A DNA stretch of 64,000 nt from Eutreptiella sp. 'Long Island Sound 2002' (lineage: Eukaryota; Euglenozoa; Euglenophyceae; Eutreptiales; Eutreptiaceae), in the NCBI GenBank assembly GCA_964036045.1, contig OZ038382.1, positions 138,644,961 through 138,708,960 of the forward strand. Direction: 5' to 3'. This document shows, piece by piece, positions 10,233 through 19,135 of the stretch (position 1 is its first letter; the number at the start of each line of letters is the position of its first letter). The position numbers and the translations under genes are program-made. The notes under the pieces were generated by a model. That model was not told the origin of the DNA and did not search any database. It was given only the letters and a program-made list of their open reading frames with translations.

Positions 10233-10311
10233 TGACATGAGCGCATTGATGCCCCTGTGAGCGTAGTGCTTTGCCTGCCTGCTCACTTGCGCGTGTCCAC
10301 CGCAGCGTCCC

Positions 10312-11673
10312 GTGGCCAGGCCCCCCACGGGAACGCGTCACTACCGCCAGGCGGTGCACGAGGCGGCCCGCCACCTCCCAGCCGGGGACGAAGCCCTGTG
10401 GGTGGCCTCGTGGCGCTCCGCAGGCGCCACATGGACGGAAGTCTTCTGCTCTGGGCTGGTGCCCGGGGAAGCAGAGGCGCAGCTCCGCGCCATAGCCCGC
10501 TACAACCCGCCGGGAGGTACCTCGGTGGACGATTTCCTCCACCACATGCTCCGGCTAGGGGACTTCGCATGGGAGCTTCGCAACCACCGGCTGGAGCAAC
10601 TCCTCCGCGAGCCCCTAAGCGCGGCGGCCCGGGTGCACCGATGGCTCACCGCGGCAGAGGGCGACTACCCCCCCCCTCCCCTGCGCCCTGACAAGGACTT
10701 TGTAGCCTCCCTCCGTGTCGTGAATGGCACTCTGGAGTGCCCGCCACAAGAGGGCCCCCACCCGTACCGGAACCTGCCGGGGCGTTTCTCGAGGCACCTG
10801 CAAGACGCTCTTTTCCCAGTGTGGATCATCGGGCCAGGCTCCATGACCGCGTGGGAGGCACGCATAGTGGGTGAGGAGTGGGCGCGTGAGTGGGGCCGGT
10901 GGTGCGACGCCACGCGCGCCCCAGAGACCCCTGCGCAACGATACGCCGCCATCCCGCTCCAGGGGAGGGAGCCGGACACCCGGCCGAGACCCACCGTGAT
11001 CCGCAGGGCGGGACCTGACCACCCGTGGGACGCGGGGACGGAGAAATGGCTGCAAGCGGCCCCGGGGTCGCAAATAGGATGGACGGGGGACGTGTCCTCA
11101 CTCGTCAGGACGCCCGTCCCCCCCCGCATCGTCCTTCACGCCGCCAACGTACTCCGGGCTACGGAGATACGCAAATGGGGACACGACACGGCCACCATCC
11201 GATGGCACCCCCCGGAGGACGGGGCCGCCCGGCCCGCCGTGGCGCACTTCAAAACTGGGGGGCCGGTATACGACGACGCCCTGTCCCGGCTGGGCGACAC
11301 CCAGGGGCCCCTGCTCCTCATGCTCCCCACCGACCTTGCAGCCGCGCTGCGCCAGGAGCTGGACGGCTGCGACGGGCCGCGAGTGGGGTGGGAGGCAGTC
11401 GCGGACGGCACCCTACTGGCCCTCCTCCACCGGGATGCCGCAGACGGGTGCCAAAGGGATACGCTGGCGCCCCACCTCACCGGGCGCCACGTGTATATGG
11501 CAACCCCCCCTCAGGGGCACCCCCGCCCGGCGTGGGACGACCTCATCGCCGCCTTCCACAACCACGGTATTCTCCCTGACGACACGTGGCGGGAGGTCCA
11601 GCGGAAGACGCTTGGCAGGGACTACCGGCGCCGCGTCCGCGCCCGCCTGCTGGAGATCCGGGACCCCCTCTGA
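10312..11673 (+). CDS. Unrecognised GC-rich frame 1 (N-terminal part)
   Basis: The frame has 453 codons, is very GC-rich, and shows balanced, protein-like composition (many Trp, Tyr, His), unlike the low-complexity text further right. No family motif is recognisable. It begins at a GTG. The frame is open upstream to a TAG at 10264 with no ATG, and a splice-acceptor-like TGTCCACCGCAG precedes it, so the true start may be upstream through an intron. It ends at a TGA at 11671-11673, but the same frame stays open and protein-like for another 115 codons with a Cys-rich segment. The TGA may therefore be a decayed CGA. It lies 80 bases right of the chromovirus LTR and opens a same-strand set of genes. 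Confidence 0.5.
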   Translation: MARPPTGTRHYRQAVHEAARHLPAGDEALWVASWRSAGATWTEVFCSGLVPGEAEAQLRAIARYNPPGGTSVDDFLHHMLRLGDFAWELRNHRLEQLLREPLSAAARVHRWLTAAEGDYPPPPLRPDKDFVASLRVVNGTLECPPQEGPHPYRNLPGRFSRHLQDALFPVWIIGPGSMTAWEARIVGEEWAREWGRWCDATRAPETPAQRYAAIPLQGREPDTRPRPTVIRRAGPDHPWDAGTEKWLQAAPGSQIGWTGDVSSLVRTPVPPRIVLHAANVLRATEIRKWGHDTATIRWHPPEDGAARPAVAHFKTGGPVYDDALSRLGDTQGPLLLMLPTDLAAALRQELDGCDGPRVGWEAVADGTLLALLHRDAADGCQRDTLAPHLTGRHVYMATPPQGHPRPAWDDLIAAFHNHGILPDDTWREVQRKTLGRDYRRRVRARLLEIRDPL

Positions 11674-12021
11674 CAGAGGTGGGACGACCTCTGGCTCCGC
11701 CATCTCGACCCTTGGTTGCCGCCCTCCCACCTCCCACACACCTGCCGACTCTGTGGGGAAAGCGACACGATGTCCTCCGCAGCGTCGACAGGCGCCAACA
11801 GGTGCGCGATGTGCGCCCAGGTGGCCGCGTGCCCCTGGCCCGAACCTCCCGCGGGCCCGCGCAGGCGCACGGAGGAGGACGCCTTGCACCGGCGCATCGA
11901 GGGGGCACACGCCCCCTCACACAAACGCGCGGGCCCCGCGGGCGCTGCCCTTCTCCGGATCAACGTGCACCTGCGGGACCCCACATCCGTTGCGCACCTG
12001 TCGCAGGTGTTCGCGCCCTGA
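11674..12021 (+). CDS. Cys-rich continuation of frame 1
   Basis: This is in the same phase as the frame ending at 11673, directly after its TGA. It begins WDDLWLRHLDPWLP and contains four Cys in two CX2C pairs (CRLCGESD ... RCAMCAQ) with a further Cys nearby, a pattern that could bind zinc. It ends at TGA 12019-12021, 39 bases before the next ATG. Read alone it has an internal ATG at 11769 and would be a small zinc-finger-like protein. Read with the upstream part it would be the C-terminal domain of a protein of about 570 residues. I favour the second reading because no ATG or spacer separates them. No function is assigned. Confidence 0.45.
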   Translation, partial: QRWDDLWLRHLDPWLPPSHLPHTCRLCGESDTMSSAASTGANRCAMCAQVAACPWPEPPAGPRRRTEEDALHRRIEGAHAPSHKRAGPAGAALLRINVHLRDPTSVAHLSQVFAP

Positions 12022-12060
12022 CCCCCACCCGCCGCCACCCTCTGCAGAGCTCGCAGTACC

Positions 12061-13296
12061 ATGCCACGCCGACGGGGGGATGGGCCAGGACACACCAGGG
12101 CCCGCCGCCAAGCGCAGGAGGCGACCGTCCGGGGCCTGGTAGCGGACGCGGTGGCAGAGGCGCATGAGGCACACGCTGCCGCACGACGTGACCCGACGGC
12201 CAGTGCGAGGGCTTTCCTCAACGAGACCGCCCTCCCGGCCGTCCGCGCCCTGAACGGAGCAGGGGCCCCTACGCTACTCCCGGCGATGCACCGGATTGTG
12301 AACGCCATCCAGCCGGGGCTCATCGGCCCGGAGGCGGCCCTCTACGGGCACTGGATGGAGTGGCGCGAGTCCAACCGGTCGGGCCGGCCCCTGTCCATGG
12401 GGGACACCCTGCGGCTGTTGGGACCGGGGTCTGCCATGTCCCCCCGCAGCAGCGCCGAAGCCCTGCTGCACGCCCTCAGGACGCACTACCCCGGGGACAC
12501 GGCATCGTACCTGAACCAGGCGCGGGCCACATACCCGGGGGGAGTGTCCGAGCTGGATGCGGCGCTCCACCTTCTACACCCACCGGACGAGGACCTGGAG
12601 GACCTGCGCGAAATCACGGTGTTCGTGGAAGGCGCAGACGAGGCGCCCGCCCGCCCCCGGCCGACCAACCCGGTATACGACTGCACAAGGCCGACCCCCC
12701 CGTACGCCATCGTGTGCCAGGCGTTCCCCAGGGAGCCCACCTGGTGCCCTGCCCTTTCGCCGGCGACGCACGCGCCTCGTGGCTGGGCCGACCCAGACCT
12801 GTCCCCCCCCCTCTCCAGAACCAGGGGTGCCCACCACAGGGGGCAGGTCCTCTGGCAAGAGCGCCCTGGCATTCCCCTGCTCCTCCTCGTCGTCGCCACC
12901 CGCAGGGACCCGGAACGGGTCCTGGGGATCACCCACACCCACCTCTATGGGGCAGCGCCCGTGCCCCGCCCCCCCCTCTTGGCGCCCGCGGCGCGGGACG
13001 GGGTACACACCTTCCTGCGAACGCAGGAGGTCACCGCCGTTACGGGGGTCCAACTAGTGCGGCTCCCCCCGGCACCACCCAACGACCCCCGGGGGCCCAG
13101 GACTCTGAGCCCTGCCCCAGACTGGGAGCTGTGGCGCGACGCGTGGGCCGCGTGGCTCCCCCGCCTCCCCTCCCAATGCCGGTTGATGGCCACCGGCCCC
13201 CACCCGTACAAGGCTGACGCCACAGCCGGCCCCCCACCCCCTCCCCCCCTCCCCCCCGCAGAGCACTGCACAGCACTGCCCACGGCACGACACTGA
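12061..13296 (+). CDS. Unrecognised GC-rich frame 2
   Basis: This is an uninterrupted 411-codon frame from an ATG at 12061 to a TGA at 13294-13296. The basic N-terminus (MPRRRGDG, then a long helical Ala/Arg/Glu stretch) leads into a mixed alpha/beta-looking middle and a proline-rich tail. No motif matches a family I know, and RT, integrase, transposase and helicase signatures are absent. The stop overlaps the next ATG by one base (TGATG). That arrangement is used for termination-reinitiation in some non-LTR retrotransposons and viruses, and suggests a shared transcript. It is the best-preserved member of the island. Confidence 0.5.
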   Translation: MPRRRGDGPGHTRARRQAQEATVRGLVADAVAEAHEAHAAARRDPTASARAFLNETALPAVRALNGAGAPTLLPAMHRIVNAIQPGLIGPEAALYGHWMEWRESNRSGRPLSMGDTLRLLGPGSAMSPRSSAEALLHALRTHYPGDTASYLNQARATYPGGVSELDAALHLLHPPDEDLEDLREITVFVEGADEAPARPRPTNPVYDCTRPTPPYAIVCQAFPREPTWCPALSPATHAPRGWADPDLSPPLSRTRGAHHRGQVLWQERPGIPLLLLVVATRRDPERVLGITHTHLYGAAPVPRPPLLAPAARDGVHTFLRTQEVTAVTGVQLVRLPPAPPNDPRGPRTLSPAPDWELWRDAWAAWLPRLPSQCRLMATGPHPYKADATAGPPPPPPLPPAEHCTALPTARH

Positions 13297-13547
13297 TGCA
13301 CCGGGAGGTAGTGGGAAGGGCGCACCTGCCACCACGCATGCCTACCAGGATAACAGTGATGTCAGACTCAGATGGCTCCCCCCAGCGGGACGACCGCCAC
13401 CACCGCCGGTCCCGCTCCCGCTCCCCCGTCTCCCCGGAAGGGGCGGGGGAGACCCCCGCGGAGCGCGAGGAGCGGTGGCTGGCAGAGGCGGCGGTGCCGG
13501 TTGGGCCGCTGGCTGGGCAGCCCCGGGCAGCCTCCGCTGACACCTGA
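13296..13547 (+). CDS. Unrecognised GC-rich frame 3, N-terminal part
   Basis: It starts with an ATG at 13296 that shares its A with the preceding TGA. It has a short Arg/Ser-rich segment (RSRSRSPVSPE), as in RS-type RNA-binding or nuclear proteins. It ends at an in-frame TGA at 13545-13547, after which the same frame continues open and in the same style to 15188. The TGA could be a CGA changed by one transition. Confidence 0.4.
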   Translation: MHREVVGRAHLPPRMPTRITVMSDSDGSPQRDDRHHRRSRSRSPVSPEGAGETPAEREERWLAEAAVPVGPLAGQPRAASADT

Positions 13548-13577
13548 CCGTCGGCCCAGGAGCCTGAGCCGGCCGAG

Positions 13578-15188
13578 GTGACAGCCCCCGCCGCCCAAAC
13601 AGCAAGCCCTGCCGCCCTGCCCCGGGAGGGGGCCCCAGACGCGCGGGGAGCGGAGACCGCAGCCCCAGCGAGCCACGCCGCGGCTCCGACGGCGGCCCCC
13701 GGCACGCCACCGACACGGGGGGTAGCCCCGGCGCAGGAGCCAGGCGCATTGCCGAGGGCTGCCGCAGCCGCAGAGGGGAGCGGGGAGGGTGAGCGAGGGG
13801 TTGCGACCGCGGCCCCGGCGAGCCGCGCCACCTCCTCGGCCCGCCACGCCGCGGCCCCAAGCACGCCACGAAAGCGGGGGACGGATCCCGCACGGGCCAC
13901 GGGCGCCTTGCCGGCGGCCGCCGCAGCAGCAGCAGTCGGCAGGGAGGGCGCGATATACCGCGCCCACGCCAACCCCACCCACACCCACACCAGCCCCCCA
14001 AAGCCGTTCCCCCCCAAGCCCTTCCCCCCGGGGCAGACGCGGCACGTCCGCCCCCTGGCGCCCGAGCGCTCGCCGCCGGGCGTCACGCTGCCGCAGCTGC
14101 AAAGGCAGCGGGACGCCCGGCGCGTGATCCAGGAAGGAGGGGACGGCGCGCAGGCAGAGCTGCGTGCCAGCCACGGGAGCGCGGAGCGGGGGACAGGAGG
14201 CGACAGGGGAGGTGCCCAGGGGCACGCGCAGGGAGCCAGCCCGGGCACACGCGGCAAGGAGCAAGGGCGCAAACACAGACGGGGCACCAAGGCCTGCAGC
14301 AGCGGAGGGGGACAGAGCGCGGGCAGCGGACGGCGCGACACAGGGCAGGGAGCCGGGAAGGGGCCAGGGCACGGGCAGGGCGCGCAGAGCGCCCAGTTGC
14401 ATGGAGCAGAGCGAGGGACGGTGGGCGAGCGCGGGCGCAGCCAAGGGCAAATGCACGGACACGGGACGGGCACGGGCACCAGCAATGCAGGCCAGGGCTT
14501 GGGTGACAGGGGGCGGGACCCATGGCACGGGCAGGGGGACAGAGGCGTGGGGGCCGGAAGGGGGCCCAAGGGCAAGGGCAAGGGCGCCAGGGGCCCCCAG
14601 GGACAGGCAGGACGGGGCATGGGAGCCCGGGGGGGAGGGCGGGTTGAAGGGAGGGGGGCCGGACGTGCAGCCGGTGAGGTGCATCCCCCCCGGCATCCAA
14701 CAGATGCCGGCGCACCACACCGACCACCACCTCCCCCACCACGCCCACCTCTACAACATCGACCCCGACGCCGGAGAACTCATCCCCCCCCAACCCCCAC
14801 GACCCCAGCACCAGCTAGACCCCCCCCCGCACCGAGAGCGAAGCCGGTGCGGATGGCCTCGGCGGGGGGGGGGCGGGGCGCGGCGCCGACGCCGCAGGCA
14901 CAGGAGCCGCAGGGGGAGCCGGCGCGAGGGGCAGGGGGGGCCTGGCCCTGGGACCGGGACTGGCGCACGGTCCCGGACCCTCTGGGGGATGAGGCTCTCC
15001 CCCTGGTGGGGGAGGTGTACGGCTGGTTGAGCTGGGCCAACCAGGGGACCACCAGGGGGATGAGGAACCGGCCCTTCGATGAGGTGCTCCTCCGGAGGGA
15101 CGGAGGAAACCGGAAGGTACCCCCGGGGGGGTGGGCAGCCCCAGAGGACCACGAGAGGGTCCTCAGGTCAGTGATCTGGGCGGCGTAG
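13578..15188 (+). CDS. Unrecognised GC-rich frame 3, low-complexity middle and C-terminal domain
   Basis: Same phase as 13296-13547. Most of it is Ala/Pro/Gly/Arg-rich, repetitive and probably disordered. The last 80 codons return to ordinary composition with a folded-looking segment (LPLVGEVYGWLSWANQGT, then PPGGWAAPEDHERVL). The frame meets a TAG at 15186-15188, and the same phase continues beyond it for 60 more codons. Because this region is about three-quarters GC, long frames occur by chance on both strands. The C-terminal domain, not the length, is my reason for believing it. Function unknown. Confidence 0.38.
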   Translation: MTAPAAQTASPAALPREGAPDARGAETAAPASHAAAPTAAPGTPPTRGVAPAQEPGALPRAAAAAEGSGEGERGVATAAPASRATSSARHAAAPSTPRKRGTDPARATGALPAAAAAAAVGREGAIYRAHANPTHTHTSPPKPFPPKPFPPGQTRHVRPLAPERSPPGVTLPQLQRQRDARRVIQEGGDGAQAELRASHGSAERGTGGDRGGAQGHAQGASPGTRGKEQGRKHRRGTKACSSGGGQSAGSGRRDTGQGAGKGPGHGQGAQSAQLHGAERGTVGERGRSQGQMHGHGTGTGTSNAGQGLGDRGRDPWHGQGDRGVGAGRGPKGKGKGARGPQGQAGRGMGARGGGRVEGRGAGRAAGEVHPPRHPTDAGAPHRPPPPPPRPPLQHRPRRRRTHPPPTPTTPAPARPPPAPRAKPVRMASAGGGRGAAPTPQAQEPQGEPARGAGGAWPWDRDWRTVPDPLGDEALPLVGEVYGWLSWANQGTTRGMRNRPFDEVLLRRDGGNRKVPPGGWAAPEDHERVLRSVIWAA

Positions 15189-15371
15189 CCCGACAGGGGG
15201 CCGACGTGGCCGGCCTTCCTGGAAGGGGGGGCGGTGCTCCACATCATGGATGCAGACGCCAACAACTGGCTCCCCCGGGCCTTGCGCAACGCCCTCACCC
15301 ACTGGCGCTACCGCCGGCGCAACCCGCCACCGCCACAGCCCCAGCCCCCACACAAGCGGCAGCGCAGGTGA
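15189..15371 (+). CDS. C-terminal continuation of frame 3
   Basis: Directly after the TAG at 15186, in the same phase, the text reads WPAFLEGGAVLHIMDADANN, then LTHWRYRRRN and a Pro/Gln/Arg tail, to a TGA at 15369-15371. Composition and hydrophobic spacing match the domain just upstream of the TAG, so the TAG probably interrupts a single domain. No family match. Alternatively the TAG is the true end and this is chance. Confidence 0.35.
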   Translation, partial: PDRGPTWPAFLEGGAVLHIMDADANNWLPRALRNALTHWRYRRRNPPPPQPQPPHKRQRR

Positions 15372-18240
15372 CGGCCCAGACGGCGGACGCGAGAGAGTGG
15401 GGGGGGGGAGTTGGGCCCCCCGACCCACGCCGCTTCCATGATACGGCGTGACGGAGGAGCGCGCGCCACCTCCCGCGGGAGGGAGGCCGGAGACAACGAG
15501 CGCGGGGGGGAACCTACTGCCCCGCAGCCCGCTAACCGCTGACCGCTAACCCTCACGGCCGCCCCCGGCCCGACAGCGCCGCGCGGGAACGGCGGAGGGA
15601 ACAAGGGACCCCAGCGAGGGCCTGCACGAGGGTCCGGCTCTAGGTGGAGGGGGGCGGGGGAAAAGTGCGACCCCCCAGCCGACGGCTGACCCCGGGGCCG
15701 AGACCGCCAGGCCGCCCCCCCTCGGCCATCAGGGGGCGGCGCCAGGGGACCAGAGGCCCCCCCCCACTCCCCCCCCCCTCCCCCTCAGGTCCAAAAGCGG
15801 ACGGAGGCAGACCGAAGAGACGGCGGCCCCGCACCCCCCCCGAAGAGGCCGCTGCACCCGGGGTGAGGGGGCACCGCGCCCGCGGCAAGCGCCCCCGATG
15901 AACCGCCCGCACGCTCCCGCCCTGCCCGCTGCCGACCGACGGCGGGCCGGCGGCGCCAAAGACGGCGCAAACGGAGCGGCCCCTTCAGAGGCCGGCCTGG
16001 GGAAGGCGGGGGCGCGAGCCAGGGCGGGGGGGTTCCCCCCCCCTCCCTCCCCCCCCCGCCGAACTGACCCATTGGCGGCCGACCGGGCCGCGCCCGACGC
16101 CCACGGCCGCCCGGCAACCCCCACGGCACGAGTGTACCCCAGGGGGGCGCCCCGGAGACAACAGATGGCAGGCCGACGCCCAACGGGGCGGGGGAGCGGG
16201 GGGCGGCGGAGCGGCCCCCCCACCCCCCCCCCCTGCTCCCCCCCCAAGATTGAGGGCCACAGGAGCGACTCTGTGCCCCCCCGGAGCCGAGGGGACGCCC
16301 CCCCTCCCCCAGAAGAGACCGCCACGCGGGGGGGGGGGGATGCGGCTGGACCTGCACACCGCGCGCCTCAGCGCCCCCAGCCGCCTGCTCCCGCGGGGGT
16401 CGCGGCCGACGGGCGAGCCCACACCAGCGCAACGGAGCGGCGCACGGACCAAGCCTGGGGGCGGCACACGGCGGCGCAACAGAACAGTATGGGGGCCGTG
16501 CCCCCTCCATTGCCCCCCCCATGACCATTGCCCACTCGGGGAGGGCAGATGGAGGGTTCAGGTCTGAGGGGGCCCCCAGCAGAGCGGTCCACGGGCCGCC
16601 CCTCATCCCCCCCCCCCCCCCCCGGGGCGGCCCCGCGACCCCGACCGAAGGCGCACGCCGGGGGGATGTGCGCCGACGACAAGAGGGGGGCCAGGGTAGG
16701 GAACCGCGGGCCGCCCCCCAGAGGGGGAGCAGGGAGGCTGTGGCGCGACCCCCCCCCCACCCCCCCCACGGACCCGCAAGCCGCGGGGGCGCCGGCCCCC
16801 ACTCCCCCGAGGCAGGGGGGATGGTCCCCCCTCCCCCTGCCCGAGAGAGGAGCCCCCCCGCCCCAGCCGCTGGCTGCCACAGGAACCGCGGGGAACAAGC
16901 GAGCCCGTGCCGACGCGCCAGGACGCCGCACAGATCGCGCCCAGAGAAGGCGGGCGAGCACAAACTGGAGCGGTATGGGGGCCACGCCCCCCATGACCAG
17001 AAAGAGGCCAGTGACACCCGCTTTGTTGCCTGCCCAGGGAAGGCAGAGGGACGGAACGAGGCAGAGCGACCCCCCGCCCTACAGGCCCCCCGGGCCGCAC
17101 AAACGGGGGGCACGGCGCACGGGCCGACCCCCGCCCCCCAGGCCCGCCCCCCGGCACACGAACGCCACTGACCCGCCCCACGGGGGGCGCACAGCCCCAA
17201 GCCAGGTAGGGGGACGGTCCCCCACCACCCCCGCGGCACGCAGCCCCCACAGGGCGTGCAGGGCAAGGGGACAGTGTTGGGCCCCCACACCCACACGCCC
17301 GCGCCCACAGCACGTGGGTAGCGGACCCCAACAGCCCGCCCAGAGGGCGGGCAGTCGGGGGAGGGGGAGCGCCTGACCTCAGACGCCCCTCGCAACAGTG
17401 GAAGGCACCCCCCACGGGGACGCCCTTCCGCCACCCCCACAGCCCCAAGCCAGGTAGGGGGGAACCGGGACCGGACCGCCCCCCCCCAAGCACGCCAGAC
17501 GGAGCAAGGGACCAGGGCAGGACATGCGGAGGGGCACGGACCACGTGGAACGGCCCTACCAGCGCCCAGTGCCGGGACCGCGCGAGGTGCGCACGCCACA
17601 CCACCCAGGGGGGGGGGGATGCGGACGCCGCGGGAGCACAAGCGCACAGACACGCAAAGGGCACGCGGGGATTACCAGATTGGGAAACCGGACCGAGCTC
17701 GCGGAACGCACAGACCGCGTGGAATGGCGTACCAGCGAGCGAGGGTAAGGGACACCATGACAGGACGGCCCGCCACACGCAGCGCGGGACACGTGGGGCG
17801 GGAAGGGGGAAACGGGAGAGACACAACACCAGGTACCGGCCCGAGCTCCCCGAACCGGCCACGAGCGCCGCGCACACACGGACGGGGCACTGCACCCGCC
17901 AAGGCAGTAGTGGAGCACTGCGCCACACCCCAACCCCTAGGCTAGGCAGCATCCGTGCCAGCCCAAGGGGGTCCCACTGGCGACAAGCCAGTAGCACGGG
18001 CCTAGCGGCGCCGGCGCCCCGGGTGACCACGCATTAGGGGGGCGACGCGGTGGGTAAGCGCCCGCAGCCACAGCTGCGAATTGATGCACTGACCGGGGAG
18101 TGGCGAAACGGGGAAGCCGGGGAGGGACGGGGCTCCGAGCCCTGTGAACCCGGGGGACTCCGCCACCAGGCAGGAGGTGCGTCTTGGAGGGCCCCCCACT
18201 AGGACCCGGTGGGGAGGATATCACCTGGCCCGACCAGGTG
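15372..18240. other. GC-rich stretch with no supported gene
   Basis: About 2.9 kb of extremely GC-rich DNA dense in G and C homopolymer runs. Long open frames exist on both strands (for example 15785-17653 and 16603-18030, minus) but they overlap each other and have Gly/Ala/Pro/Arg composition, as expected when stop codons are rare. A 19-base string beginning CAGCCCCAAGCCAGGTAGG occurs twice (about 17191 and 17439). It may be the 3' part of the island upstream or an LTR-like terminal region. I could not find terminal repeats that define it. Confidence 0.45.
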
Positions 18241-18269
18241 GCCCCCCGGGGCCGAAAGGCGTCTAGTAC

Positions 18270-18300
18270 CCGCAAAATCAAACCTCAAACCTCAAACCTC
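18270..18300 (+). repeat. Short AAACCTC tandem repeat
   Basis: The 8-base unit CAAACCTC is repeated three times just left of the 167-bp tandem duplication. It marks the abrupt change from the GC-rich stretch to mixed sequence. Confidence 0.6.
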
Positions 18301-18640
18301 AAAGCATGGATTCAAATATTGTCCCGGTTTACTCAATAGCACCGGACGGTTGGGGCTCAAAAGAGAGCGGAAATGCTACAGCACCCCTGCATTCTCGGTC
18401 CCCAACAAAGGGAACAAAATCAGAAGTCAAAACCTACGCCGGGGGTCACCCTGCTGCACCACGTAACAAAGCGTGGATTCAAAGATTGTCCCGGTTTCCT
18501 CAATAGCACCGGACGGTTGGGGCCCAAAAGAGGGCGGAAATGCTACATCACCCCTGCATTCTCGGGCGTCCTAAACGCAGGGAACAAAAACAGAAGTCAA
18601 ACCCTACGCCGGGGGTCACCATGATGCCCCTGGGGGCCCC
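18301..18640 (+). repeat. 167-bp tandem duplication
   Basis: Two adjacent copies of a 167-bp unit. The marker GGATTCAAA.ATTGTCCCGG starts at 18308 and again at 18475, and CTACGCCGGGGGTCACC recurs at the end of each. The copies differ at scattered positions. No coding signal is visible. Confidence 0.85.
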
Positions 18641-18689
18641 TAGTATATCAAAGTATGGGTCTCTAGTACTGCCAGACGCCCATATAGCC

Positions 18690-18870
18690 ACCGCTATAGA
18701 GCGGGGGGGCAGAATCAGAATTGGCCCACTTGTGGGCAAGGATGGGGCAAGGTGGCTATATAACTCTTGCCACCTAGGGGATCCCCACCGCCTCAGAGCG
18801 GGGGGCAGAATCAGAAAAGGGCCCACAAGTGGGCAAGGTGGCTACATAACCCCATTGGGCGCCTTCGGCG
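18690..18870 (+). repeat. Imperfect direct repeat with short palindromes
   Basis: GGGCAGAATCAGAA occurs near 18707 and 18803, each followed by a palindrome (GCCCACTTGTGGGC in the first, GCCCACAAGTGGGC in the second) and a GGTGGCTA.ATAAC block. The unit is about 95 bp, in two copies. Confidence 0.65.
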
Positions 18871-18969
18871 CCCATTGGCTCCTTGGACCCATACCTTAGA
18901 CAACTAAGTGTCGGCCGGAGGCCCCTGGGGGGGGGGGGGGAAGAGTTGGCGTCCTAGGACCCGCGGAGT

Positions 18970-19130
18970 CGCCCCCCCCCCGCGGGCCACCCCTGCCACC
19001 TCCCCCCCTACCTCCCCCCCCCTACCTCCCCCCCCTACCTTCCCCCCCTACCTCCCCCCCCTACCTCCCCTCCCTACCCCCCCCTACCCCCCCCTACCCC
19101 CCCCCCAACCCCCCCCCCTACCTCCAAAGT
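18970..19130 (+). repeat. C-rich polypyrimidine tract
   Basis: About 160 bases built from runs of C separated by TACCT or TACC (unit CCCCCCTACCT and variants). The minus strand is correspondingly G-rich, with many runs of five or more G, so it could fold as G-quadruplexes. It is a simple-sequence repeat with no gene. Confidence 0.9.
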
Positions 19131-19135
19131 AAGGG

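Noticed and set aside
13040-14720. Minus-strand frames of 450-526 codons over the GC island
   Set aside because: Low-complexity shadows of the plus-strand frame. The plus strand has the linked ATGs and folded-looking C-terminal domain.
1-15188. UAG reassigned to an amino acid in this organism
   Set aside because: Several in-frame TAGs exist, but TGA, TAA and frameshifts also break the same elements, and the 61128 Gag has no TAG. Decay explains all of them without a code change.
15785-18030. Minus-strand frames of 622 and 475 codons
   Set aside because: Gly/Ala/Pro/Arg-rich, mutually overlapping and in extremely GC-rich DNA where stops are rare. No motif.
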